This document shows, piece after piece, positions 1 through 11,399 of a stretch of DNA of 64,000 bases. Each line of letters begins with the position of its first letter. Positions within the stretch are counted from its first letter, which is position 1. The DNA lies in contig OY987273.1 in the NCBI GenBank assembly GCA_963920665.1, positions 10,728,501 through 10,792,500 on the forward strand, written 5' to 3'. The notes under the pieces are model-generated. The model saw nothing but the letters and a program-made list of their open reading frames with translations. It ran no database searches and was not told the DNA's origin. The DNA is from Straminergon stramineum (taxonomy: Eukaryota; Streptophyta; Bryopsida; Hypnales; Calliergonaceae). A program made the position numbers and the translations under genes.

Positions 1-2075
1 ACTACATATGCTCAAAACCTTCCGGATGAATCCGAGCCGGATTCTTTAGGCCTCCCATCCGGTCCACTAGATCACTTCAAATAAGTAGTCTGAGTGTCTA
101 AAGGGCTTCCTTTTCTGGAAGACGGGAGTTGGAATAGGAAATGAGACAATAACTTCTGGTGGCGCTAACTCTTATGCTACATCCGGCTGCTTGGATGGCT
201 CTCAAACTATCTTCACGCTCCCTCGAATGGTCTTCTCTAGTTGACTTGAGAAGGGCCATGTTGAATATCGAAGAGTCTCCCTAAGAACTTCTAGCCTTGG
301 TAGAAGTGGAAGCGATGAAGTTAGTTTTATTAGAGTTTCCGTGTCGAAAGGAATTTTCGGAAAGTGAACGAAATCCATGACTTGGTCCAAATCAATATGC
401 CCTAAGAATTGGCGCATCTCCTTCAACACTATCTCCATCTATGATGAGAAATCGACCAGGATGTTGACTACCTTGGATCCAGTCGAATGTCCTTCCTTGA
501 TTAGCCGGTTCTAGATGAGGGAGACTTTGATGATGAGCTCCGAGGGTCTATCCACCAAGCTCGATAGGTTCTTGATGAGCTGCAAAGCTTCCTTCTCTCT
601 TTGCTTTGATGCGGCTAGCTTTCCTTCTACCCAATTCCGTCTGGATTGGAGGTCATTCTTCTCCTTCCATCTGAGCTCATCCGGATTTGGAAGTCTCTTC
701 ACTATGTCCGACACATCCTTTGGCTCGACCTTCAACTCCTTATTGATCCCCCTGAGTATGTCTGTCAAGTTTTTGTGGTACTCCTGTGCTTGCAACACCC
801 AATTGAATCCGATCTTGAAGAATCCAGAAATTCCTTCAGTCTACTTCTTCGGAACTTTCTCTTGAACAAGAAGTTTCCCTCGTGAAGCTGGATTAGTGGA
901 TTTTCTTTGTCTGTAATCTATCAGTTGATCCTCTTCTTCCGGCTCTTCTTCTTTGAATGTCAGCTACTCTACCTCTACTTCATCTATAAGGCCGTAATGT
1001 AAGATCATGGTTCCGGTATTGTACTCTACCATCTCTGCATTACTCAAAAGTTATGCATAGTGATAGAGGTGGAACATGTAAGGACCAATTCGGCTGGTTT
1101 TAGCCTTTCCCATATGGGCGGCGAGTTTGGAGACTATTGCTCTAATAACTTTCCCCTAGTGGACTAGTCTACCCTCCATTACGCCAAAAATGGTGTTGGC
1201 CACCGTGACCCTATCCCAGGTAGGCTTTTCCAAATATAAGATTGGAATTCTAAGACCCTTTTCTGCCTCCCATCTAGACAATCACTAATGGCATACCCCT
1301 CCTTAGCATGGGTCACATTTCTAAACTTCTCGGTCGTAAACTTATCAATTCGGGAGGCTAATCTAGATGCTTTCTTCGGAAATCCGTATACATTCGCCCA
1401 AACCTCATCCATCCAAGTTTTAGGTCGCCCCCTTATTGTCAACTCATATTGATTCAAAGCTCCTATGATGAGCTCCTGAATCATTCACTCATTCTTCAAG
1501 GTCCATGGCTTAAGGAATAGGCCGACAAACCCTATCGTGCTTAGGTCATGTTCTAATTGTGATCGATCACTTTGTCTCTTCGGAATGGTAGGACAAACCA
1601 TTTGTGCAGTAACTAAGGGTTTATGGCTACCTCCATCTACCATCAAGAATCAAAACTAAGTTCAAATCTAGTAGGGAAGCACAATCCTCAACTCTTGAAA
1701 CGATCACTAATTTGCCACTCTTTCACTCAACTATACAAGTGCGAGCATCTACGAAAGAAAGGAGGAGAAATGGAGGTGGAGGAGTTTAAATACCTGTCAA
1801 CTTACCAACCATTCTTGATAGCAGACCATTTACTGTAATGCTTCTCTAGATTCGTAGACCGAAACTCTAGGATGTAGATTGTAGCTATTCGGGTTTCCAG
1901 AATCTAGATCTGTCCTGGATCTGATTACAGAATACCTAGATCATCTTCTTAGCCTTAATGTAATGTTTAAGCTAAGCGGATTCTAATTCCATTTGCTTAG
2001 TTAAAATTTTTAAATATTCCATACTATAATAGTTCTATTTTATACTAACTCAGTAGATTCCTCCTCCTAGGAAAC
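1..2075 (-). repeat. Dispersed repeat R1, copy 1 (unclassified, ORF-bearing)
   Basis: Read on the minus strand, this segment matches 42580-43558 on the plus strand over both its non-coding 5' part (about 1640-2070) and its ORF. The match includes the run around AAAATAGAACTATTATAG, the A/T-rich tract after it, and a TATTTAAA box shortly before the ORF. Sharing non-coding upstream sequence shows that the whole unit was copied, not only the coding part. No terminal repeats or target-site duplication could be set, and the downstream end lies beyond base 1. The class is unknown. Confidence 0.6.
190..1640 (-). pseudogene. Degenerate R1 ORF, transposon-associated hypothetical protein
   Basis: The broken reading frame can be followed on the minus strand in pieces: 1484-1179, then a stretch to about 830 with several stops, then 798-511 and 438-202. 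The first piece (residues such as MIQELIIGALNQYE and AKEGYAISD) aligns with the second copy at 42996-43558. The match continues past a stop through EKPTW and NTIFG. The 798-511 piece is rich in Lys, Glu, Gln and Leu and looks helical or coiled-coil. I recognise no catalytic motif: no zinc knuckle, protease, RT or DDE signature. Several in-frame stops make it a pseudogene. It could be a gag-like or accessory ORF of a large retroelement, but nothing seen proves that. Confidence 0.5.
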
Positions 2076-2880
2076 ACCTTCTTCTAAGAAACAAATTACT
2101 TTCTTCTAGTTCTTGGGTGTTGTTTGATTTATCTTTGACATGGGTCTCTTTCCTCGAATCATTCTAGATCTCCTAAGCACCTTGCAAGATGAGAAATATA
2201 GAGAAAATAATGTGCCTCTTACACTTTTTAGTCAAACTTAGACCAACAAATGGAGAGATATAGTTGTCTATCAATATGAGATGAAAATGGTTCAAGGCTT
2301 ATTTGATGGCTTGCCACGTGTACAATCTTGAGTATAAGAAGTTCATGACTATTTCAACATGCTAGAAGAAATTTGAAGATACCGAGATCTAAGTGCAATT
2401 TTTGGAGGCATTTGAACATTGTAATGTCATGACACAATATAGGTCACCCTAGATTCAAGGAGTTTATAGCAAATATTGCTATGGCTAATTGGAATGTTGT
2501 TTGTATTGTTTGCGGAAGTGATTCTACTAATGACAAAATGGAGTCATGAGAGGACATACTTGTTGCATTGGAGTACTTCATTTCAAAAAAAACCTCAAGA
2601 GTACATTGTGAATGTTTTAAACTCCACCCTCTGAGTTAAAACGTGCACACGGATTCTATGATTTGTTAAGTTAATTATTTTAGAGTGTTTTCAATCTAAG
2701 TTCAATTCGTGCCTTCCAAACAATGTACACTTTGTTTTTAAATATCCAAATTGAACTCAAATCATATAATTCTAAACTTCTAAACTATGATTAGCTAAAT
2801 CAAATATCTAATGAAAAGATGAACTCAAACTAAGATCAATCTATTCTAAATTATAGAATGTAATTTTCCCTTTCTAGAAT
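2076..2880. other. AT-rich spacer, no gene recognised
   Basis: No ORF with a recognisable domain, no terminal repeat and no tandem array was seen. Composition is AT-rich and typical of decayed intergenic sequence. Confidence 0.4.
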
Positions 2881-5800
2881 GATAAAACAAGTTAAATTCC
2901 AACTTTCCTAGTAAAAGAAATGAATGGATGAAATATTGATCCCTAAACTATATCACAACCTTCATCCATGAACTAAAAATAATAAAACTAATCCAAATAA
3001 ATCTAAATTTTAGGTTTGAGTTTTTAATTATGTTAGTTACCTAATTCTAAATTTAAACCTAATTTGAATAATAATAATAAAAGAACTTCATCCAAATTTA
3101 ACTTCATCCAACCTTCTATCATTTAAAATTAAAGTATTTTTTAAATGAACATAGTTTTTGGAATCTTTAAAAGATTCCTTAATTGATTCCTAATTGAAAT
3201 GATTCCTCAAAGATTCTTTAGAAATTCTTTTTAATTATCCTCTAATCTAATGTAAATCAAATTCTCTATTCTAAAATTATTATTTTTAGGGTTTTATATT
3301 TTTAGAATGAAAACTCAGAAATTACCTTCCCAACAAGGTAAGACACTAAAAAAAACTAAATTCCTAATGAAAAAGTTACTAATGAATGAAATTTGTTTTA
3401 AAAGTCTAACGAATTAAATTTCATTCATCAATGACTCTTAATACAATGAATAATTATAATTTCTCATTAATTTTAGATTCTAAATTCTTCCAAGATTCTC
3501 AGATTCCTTTGTTGATTCTTTTGGATGGCAGTGTCAATTTTTCATCCAAATGTCAAATAAGGTTTATCAAATTGTTTTTGGTTAAATTTTTTATTATTTT
3601 CTAAATTAAAATATAATTGAAATTTTTAAATGTTGATGTTCTTTTCTAATTTTCTTAAAGTTTTCTAAGGTTTATTCTATCAAGTGAAATTTCAATCAAA
3701 TTAAAAATTAAAAAAAACAAAATATGTAGAATTTTAACATACCTTTCCCATGAAGGGGTCAATTGTACCGTCTTCGAGGATCATGAGATGTATGGTTTCG
3801 TAGTAACCCGCTCCTTCCTCTTTCATTCTTGCTAATCCATCACGCCATTTGAAACTAATCCTTGTTCAATGTTGTATTTCAATTTCAATTTTGTTTTTCC
3901 TACTAATGGTTATGGGATTTTATTAATTTTGGTTGTATTTAAAACAATTCCTAATTAATTAAAAATTATTTTAATACCTCAAAACCTTTTCAATCCACTA
4001 AATCAAATCAAATCAAAAAAATTTTAATTATTTTTTAATTTTCCTAATCATCCAATAGATATTAGTTGGCGTTTTGTCTTTATCTATTTGTCTTATTAAG
4101 CCTAATAAAACAAAACTTAACCAAACCTAACCTTCTAATTCTTATAGGAATCCTAATTAATGACTAACCAACAAATTAATGAATAGTTTTACGGAATAAA
4201 ATATTAAATCAATTCGTACCTTATTAATTGTAAGATTCTTCGTCACCTTCCTTCTTCCTACTTTTAAATCTCCCTCACTTATTTTGTTACTTGTGTTTTG
4301 TTGATCTTTTTGCAAGATATGAACGTGGCTACCCCTACCTTAGCTTAATGCTTACCAAATTAGAGAGAACAAGTACTTATTAAGTACTGTAAATTTGAAG
4401 TTCCCTCAAGTTTGGCTCTTTGTCTAGCTTCTGGCGTCTCCTTGTCTGGCCCCTCAACGTTGCTCTATCCAACTCCATGCTCTGCTGCTGATGGTTCTCC
4501 TAACTATTGAAGTGTTGTGATTTCTCAAGCTTTATTCAAACTGGTTGTTGGATTATGGCCTTTTTTTATCATTGGTTTTTGGAACTTCACCAACAATGAT
4601 AATTTTGACTAATCTAATACACTAATTCATTTTCTAACTAATTAATTTTTGGGTTTTTTTGAAGGAAATTACTCCAAAATAGCTAAGCAAACTTTCACTA
4701 CTATAAGTTGATAACTATGACATTCAAATGGGTTTAATTTGATGGTTTGGGGGAATAAATTTAGACTAAACAAACTAAGTATTCTACTCTAATGGAAAAT
4801 CTCTTTCCAGGGTACCTTTAATAATTCTAACTAATGGGAAAACTAAACTAAATTTTGGGTTTTCTTTTTAACTACTAATATAGTTTTTATCAAGAGTTAA
4901 ACTAAGGAATTTTAACTATTTCTCTCCAATTTCTTCACGAAATCAAATGACCCATATTAATTCCACATGTAAGGTCATTTTTCAAGCATGCAAAGGAAAA
5001 GGTTTCTCTAATGGTTTCAAATACTTAAATACTTGGAACCACTTTGAAAAAATATCAATTTTTGAAATTCCAAAGTCAAAGCTTCGTCAAGCAAAGGCAA
5101 CCCCAAGTATATATGGTTTTTGATGGTCAAAGTTTAGTATTTTGAAAGCTCAATCATTAAAGGAGGTACACATGATAGTGTTCAAACCGAACATTAAAAA
5201 CTAATTTCTCAAAATTTCAAAGTATCCAAAATTCAATTACTAAAAGAGGTACGCATGATAGCGCTTAAATCGATCTTTTGCAATTAAAGTCCCAACCTCC
5301 ATTATATAATGAATTTTGGGCAAAGATTTGGTTCAATAAACTTTTGGCAAAATCAAGCTTTGCCGCCTTAAGTCTATTAACACCAAATTTTGTTGTAATG
5401 AGCATAAATTTTTAGTATTGAAGAAATCTTAAACAAAATTAGAACTTGGAGGTCTATCCCTCCAAAACTCTCACAAATCAAAGGAAATGGAGACCTAGCC
5501 TCGAAAACTCAAAGAAATCAAATAGAAATCACTTTGATGGGCCCCTCTCGTCCTTCAAAGTATGCAAATCAAAAGATAGAATGAAAATCAAATCATATCT
5601 CAACTTGAATCAGTGCTCCAACCACACCAATAGTACAGGAGAAACGAAAGCAAAGTTTGAATATAAGAATAAGGGTACTAACAACCTCGAGGGGGGGCTT
5701 TTTATACTTATTTTAGGCCCCTCCCTGGTAAGTTGTAAGTGGAAAAACATTTACTTTTCATCTCAAGATATTTCCTAAACTACCCTAACGTATTTCCAAA

Positions 5801-6545
5801 ATAATCTTTGTTTAATGGAAGAATTCTCTAGAACCCTTTCCATTTAGCTAATAAATCTTGGCTAAATCAAATCCAAGATCTTTGTCCAAAGATATTTTGA
5901 AAATAACTCTAATTAACCTAGATATTTTGCTAATTAATCCAAAGTATTTCCAAATTGTCTTTCTTTAAACCAAAGATGGCTTGTTACACAAGTAAATAGA
6001 TCTTACCCAAATCCAATCTTCCATTTTCCAAAAGATATTTGTGAATTTAACTTTGAATTACTACTAATTATTCTAAAAAAATCAAACCTACTATTGACCC
6101 CTTCCTATCTTCTAGGGAACAACTCCAAATTGAAAACTGATTGTGTCAATATGTTTAGAAGACCCAAATTAGCCTAGCGGATCCCCTATCCCCTTCTTCC
6201 CAACCATTTGTAAGCGTAAAATCAGCCTACGGTAACTTCAAAGAAAAGTCAAAACTTTAACATTTGGAATTTGTTTCTTTTGAGGAAATTGTCTTGCTAG
6301 GGTTACTTACAAGGTTTGTGGTAATAAGAAAAGACCCCTCATTCACGTCATTTGGACACCGCCAGCTCCTGGTACGTCGATCAACCCGCCGTCAAGTCGT
6401 AAATTCTTCAAAAGTTCAATGTCATTGCCGATTTTGGTACTTAGGAATGTCAGAATGTCTTCAAATTTTGTGGGGAGTTTTATTAGCATACAAAATCCTA
6501 TTTTAATTTTTAGTGAGATTTTACTGCAACATGGATAATTTATAG
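2880..6545 (-). repeat. Decayed LTR-like repeat, copy 1
   Basis: On the minus strand the block begins near 6530 with a run containing AAAATCTCACTAAAAATTA, has a TATAAAAA box at 5706-5699, and ends near 2900 with a segment resembling TTCATCCAT...TAGGAAAGT. The same landmarks occur in the same order on the plus strand at about 25490, 26013 and 28030. This suggests two old copies of one long repeat with a Pol II-type promoter, probably a Gypsy-like LTR region. No protease, RT or integrase ORF is visible. Two diverged short direct repeats lie at about 5150-5190 and 5233-5272 (core GAGGTACNCATGATAG). Ends and target duplications were not found. Confidence 0.35.
5699..5706 (-). promoter_or_regulatory. 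TATA box of LTR-like repeat copy 1
   Basis: TATAAAAA on the minus strand, followed by a G/C-rich run. The equivalent position of the second copy carries TATAAAA at 26013-26019, so the box is conserved between two otherwise diverged copies. Confidence 0.4.
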
Positions 6546-9270
6546 GAATTTACAACCATGTTTAAAGGCAGTTGTCTTCCCATGGAGTCATCATGATTCT
6601 TTCGGAAAAATCCAAAACTTTTCAGGTGGCTTTTAAGAAACTCCCAAAACCAAAGTGCAACATTTCATTTCACTCTACACTATTCATAAGGAAGATAAAA
6701 TTAGCAATTCCCTATTAATTTCTACCCGAGGGGAAAATTATTCTTGTATTAGGGAATCTTGGAACAACTAGCTCCAATGTTAGCTCTTAGCATGCTTTTA
6801 AAGTAAAAGCATCTTTCTTCATACTCCAATTATTCTACTATCACTTTATTTGTAGATTGGATCATTCTTTTATAATTTACCTACAAGTAAGAAATTATTA
6901 ATCCAAATTCTTTACAAATTAGATGATGACATATACAAGACTCTCTAGACCTATAATAAACTTAGTCAGTTTGTCACATGCATTTGTAAGACTAGTTTGG
7001 CATAGATGAAACACTAGGACTAGCTAACACTTAAACCCTTAATTCTCTCAGAAACACTTAATTGACCTCTCAGACTCTCAACTAAGCACTAGAAGTAGGA
7101 GATTAGAATATTTTCAATACTCTGTACTTCTAGGATGACCCCTCATTACATTGGGAGGGACTTCTACCAAATACCACTCAAACACTCTTTTTATGTCTTG
7201 TTGCATATAAATACACTAAAATTCTAACAAAAAAAAACAAAAAAATCCTAAGTTCCAAGTGCCACCTTGAGGGCTCACATACATCAAGGAAACATTCTAG
7301 CAACAACACAATACACTATGCAAACAATACAAAAACGTAAAGACTTAGGAGGAGGCAAAGACATGTTACCTTGCAATTCAGTCATGGGGATTATTCATCT
7401 AGAATTGACAGTGAAGATGCACTTCATCACTTGGACTATTGGCTTGCATTTTGGCATTTCATGTACTAGCATTGGGAAACTTCATGCAAATAATAAGTGC
7501 ATGTTCAATTTGAATTTGTACATTTCATTTATGGGATATTCAAAAGTTATGGTTCTTCATATTCAAGTTAACTAGTCAAAATAATACAATAGAGTTTCTC
7601 CAAAAGAACATGAGGCTACTGGACTTGATGAATTTGACATGTTTTCTGCTATTTTGGATAAACAAAGTATAGAAACTTTGTATAAAAGTTTGATAGTCTA
7701 ACCGCATAGCAAAAAAATTTAGTACATTAAAGTATAAAATTTTAACACAATCCACGGTTACAGGGGATAAAATCATAGGTCACAATATTTACTATAAATA
7801 GGAAGTTTTCCTCTATTTTTGAAAAAAAGATCAAGAAAAAAAATTAGGCAACAAAAAATTCAAAAAAATAGTTTTGGAGACTCTAGGCTCACAAGTTCCT
7901 AGCTCACAGCTCCAAGCTTACACGCTAGTGTCATTGGGTCAAATCATACTCAAAGGTACCAAAAAAGGGGGCAAACATAGTAAAATTTGCAATGTTACTT
8001 CTTTTTAGCTATTGTTTTTTGAATCTAATCTACTAATTATAGATGATTTAGTCCTTTATGAGTAGTAATTCAAGTCATGTTTTTCCTAATATTTTTTTAT
8101 TCATCAAAATATAAAAAATTCTTTACTAAAGTTCTAATTGAAGTTTAGATGCCAACTTGCAAAGTTTTTCAATGTTAGAAAAGGGATCTAATTTCTTATG
8201 AATAATAATGTGATTGAATCCAAAAAAATTATGTTTATATATAATCATATAATAGAATAGAAAATAATATTTTTCTACAATTTGAATATTTTTCCATTTT
8301 CTATAATATTCAAAAGTAAAAACTTGTGAACGTCTTTTTCAGTATAAAAATATTCCAAATGATGATTGTGTTAGAACAAAAAATGTATAAATTATTGACA
8401 TCAAGTTCCCTATGTAATCTATTTTTGGAATTTTATTTTTTTATTTTTTAAAAAAATAAATCAAGAATTTCTCAAAACTCAATTAATGAATTAAAAAATT
8501 ATACTATTTTTTGTCTAAGATTTCAATACTAAAAATCCTTCTTAATAGTTGTACATTCAACAAGGATAAAAAATTTGGATAAAAATATCCTATTAAAGTG
8601 CTATTTAGTACTATAGACATTAAATTTAGCCTTATAGATGGTGATTTACATGCTTGTGAGAATTTTTCTAAAATTTTTTTTCTCCAACTTATTAAAAAGA
8701 TACATTGCAATACTATTCATTTATAAATTTATTAAAAAAATGAAAACATTGAAGTAATTAAGAGATTCAAAAGTTTTGAAAATGACTCAAGTCTTGTCCT
8801 ACAAAAGTAATCCCAATGGTACATTTCAGTGTGGTTTGACCCCATTGCAAGTAAGTACAATATTTTGTCATTTGCATCCATGCACAAATACTATCATCGC
8901 AAGTTTTGTCAAACAAGTTATTTCCTCGATTCCTAGACATTTGAATCTACTTGTTATGAATTGTTTCTAACAAATTGCACAAAGACAAGTCCATCATCTC
9001 CTCTACAGTCAAACCCTACAAATCCATCTACAAAAAAATATCTTTACAAATTCAATTTACCTTTATTTACAACCATTAAGATTTGTGATTTGAAATAACT
9101 AATTCAATATTTATTTCAAATAACATAAATTATATTTGAATACAAAAAAAATATACATTTTTTCCTCTACAAAAAAACAATGCAACAATCAGGTAGGTTT
9201 TCTTTTATTTTGATAGAAAAGCCATTGCCATTGCCAAGCTCTTATGGCTTTTTTTAAAAAAAAATTTGTC
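6546..9270. other. AT-rich spacer with one candidate TATA box
   Basis: No recognisable gene. A plus-strand CTATAAATAGGAAG near 7791 resembles a TATA box and could mark an old LTR promoter, but no matching second copy was seen in the window. The ORFs at 7267-7575 and 8776-8970 have no recognisable motif and look like chance open frames. Confidence 0.35.
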
Positions 9271-9273
9271 TTC

Positions 9274-9375
9274 AATGATCCGAAATGGGGTTACTCTGAG
9301 ATAGCACAAAAACAACCATAAGATCTAACAAATGTTTTGGTGTTACCTTGCGGTACCCCCCTTTTTTGGTCATTA
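9274..9375. mobile_element. Palindromic MITE-like repeat, copy 1
   Basis: The left arm (9274-9314) and the reverse complement of the right arm (9333-9374) align imperfectly over about 40 bp, flanking a central AAGATCT. The right arm, with GGTACC next to a C-run, matches the arms of the copies at 15276-15379 and 16441-16541. This is the most diverged of the three. The flanking duplication could not be determined. Confidence 0.45.
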
Positions 9376-9399
9376 GAATTTTTTTTTAAAAGTCAGTCA

Positions 9400-10170
9400 A
9401 GGATACTAATAAATATTTATTTCACACTCGCATGCATACTTCTAACTACATATGAATAGAATTGTCTCCCACAAAACAATATTGAACATGTGTTTGCCTC
9501 ATTCATATTCTTTGATTCTTTGTATTGCTTGCATAGCCTAATGTGTTGTTGTTGGAATGCTTCCTTGATGTGTTTCTATGTGTGTTTGTAAAGAGAAGTA
9601 TTCCAATGCAATAAGCATATCCTCTCACGATTCTCCATTTTCTCATTTGTTGAACTACTACTATAAACAACATGAACTACAATCTAATTGGCTATAGCTC
9701 TGTCTGTCATGAACCCCTTGAAATTTGGATGTTTGACTCTATATTTTGCCGTAACAGCGTTGTAGGACCTCCAAAATTTTACTTGGATCTCAACATCTTT
9801 AGATTGTATGTCGCATGTTGAAATGGTCGAACATCATCCATACATTTTGAAGATCTCCTTGAGGTTGCATGTGCCTCATGAGGTCTACTCCGCTTCTAGG
9901 TCCTTTGGTGAGCATCTTGAAAATGTACACTTTCTCTTTGCCTTGTCTAAGGAAGACATTGTCTATGAATTCAAACTTTGACTCTCTCTCTCTTCATAGT
10001 CATGATGTTGTCAATCACGCCTCCTCGATTGTTTAAAACAAAATGAAGATATTACATTCCATATGTTTGGATTGCTCAAATACTAGAAGTGATCCATGAC
10101 CTCTTCCATCTCCTCCCCCTTCAATATCTCCTTCTCCCCCTCTTTGTTGTGAAATAAATAGTTTGTAAAG
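9400..10170. other. Spacer, no gene recognised
   Basis: No domain, repeat pair or RNA gene was recognised here. Confidence 0.35.
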
Positions 10171-10172
10171 AA

Positions 10173-10829
10173 CTATTTATTGGTAGAGAGTGTAATTGCA
10201 AAGTTGGTGTCTGTTGGTGTCTTTGTCCCTTGTTCTGCAATGAGTCTATGAATCTTTTCTGTAGAATCTCTATACATGCCCTTCGCAACAAGGTGAGTAT
10301 GATTTCCCAAGTGAATCACAACCCTAATTATTTTTGGATTATCATTATAGGAGTAGTACATCCTAGGAGAACAAGTGCCAAGACATGTAGGTAATATCTT
10401 GCAAACTTTACAAACTAGAGTACAATATTTGGGAGGACTATCCCCTATTACAAAAATAAAGGTTGTGCACCCCATCCACTCTGTTTCATTGCGTTTAGAA
10501 GCCCTCTTGAAGTCATTATAGTCTTCATTTGTACAAATAAGATGACCAATACAATATGACTTATGGAACTTCAAGTTGTTAGATTTGTGAATGTTCGTAG
10601 TTACCAACTTGCACCATGGGTGTTTGTTACAACGCTTATCCAATCTTCCTAAGTTCGAGGCTGTTGATGAAGAAGATGATGATTGATGTGGTGGCAACTC
10701 AAAGATACCATCCCTATTAAAAACCAGTGGAAGGAATTGCATACGATGGTGCTTCACAACATTCAAATCTATTGTAGATAGTTCGTTGCAAGAACAATGG
10801 ATGTTGGCTAGTTTCTTCAAGCATTCCAT
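10173..10829 (-). CDS. Hypothetical protein with a Cys/His zinc-finger-like module, possibly a transposon remnant
   Basis: An open frame of 218 codons from the first in-frame ATG (10829). The frame stays open upstream for about 20 more codons, so this may be one exon of a longer gene. A serine run lies near residue 50. The C-terminal half carries a metal-binding-like pattern: CIGHLIC, later CTLVCKVC and TCLGTC, then NHTH. The order C..C, C..C, H.H with an Arg/Tyr-rich segment before the HTH resembles WRKY-GCM1/FLYWCH-type zinc fingers of plant Mutator/FAR1-like proteins. The assignment rests on pattern only. No transposase catalytic region is visible next to it. It may be a decayed transposon gene or part of a lineage-specific host gene. 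Confidence 0.35.
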   Translation of the reverse strand: MECLKKLANIHCSCNELSTIDLNVVKHHRMQFLPLVFNRDGIFELPPHQSSSSSSTASNLGRLDKRCNKHPWCKLVTTNIHKSNNLKFHKSYCIGHLICTNEDYNDFKRASKRNETEWMGCTTFIFVIGDSPPKYCTLVCKVCKILPTCLGTCSPRMYYSYNDNPKIIRVVIHLGNHTHLVAKGMYRDSTEKIHRLIAEQGTKTPTDTNFAITLSTNK

Positions 10830-11037
10830 TACGCTCAATTGGTTGACATGAGTCCCATCTAGTGGAGGACGTGAGGATAGTGACTACGCATGAATATTCA
10901 ATGGAGTGTCTTATACAAAGTTTGTAACTACCTTCTCATTTGATACATTTGGATTTGCGCATGGTCCCTTCAAAGGCTTGAAGTCAAGAGATTCTCCATC
11001 CAATTCACTAGAAACCTCAACGAAAATATCTAATTTC

Positions 11038-11370
11038 TCAACTTTCACTAGTATGAAGATTACTACTTACTAGCACCAGAAGAACTTGGTGAGGTAGATT
11101 AGGAAAAACTGTTGGGCACATGTAAAGCATGTCAACTATAGAGTTAGTTGAATGTCGTCTAAGTATCTCAGTGGAGACAACTAATCTAGATAGAGGAAGT
11201 TTGTAAGCTCCATTATTCCCAAAAGGAAGGCACCAGTAGTGCCCTTCCTCTTCAACGGACTTTGAAATAAGAATTGACTGTTGTAAATCACCTAACTTTG
11301 ACTTCTTTTCTTCTTCCACATAGATTAAGGACTTAACAAACCTAAAGTGGACATGAAGGAAATGGCTCAA
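11038..11370 (-). CDS. Hypothetical open frame upstream of the zinc-finger-like ORF
   Basis: An open frame of about 110 codons on the same strand as the zinc-finger-like ORF, ending about 200 bp before it. The N-terminal part is charged (EEEKKSKLGDLQQ) and no domain is recognised. It could be an upstream exon of the same gene, because the sequence between them has long partly open stretches in other frames. Equally it may be a chance open frame in decayed DNA. Confidence 0.2.
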   Translation of the reverse strand: MSHFLHVHFRFVKSLIYVEEEKKSKLGDLQQSILISKSVEEEGHYWCLPFGNNGAYKLPLSRLVVSTEILRRHSTNSIVDMLYMCPTVFPNLPHQVLLVLVSSNLHTSES

Positions 11371-11399
11371 TACTCTAGTACATCCTCCATCCTATACCG

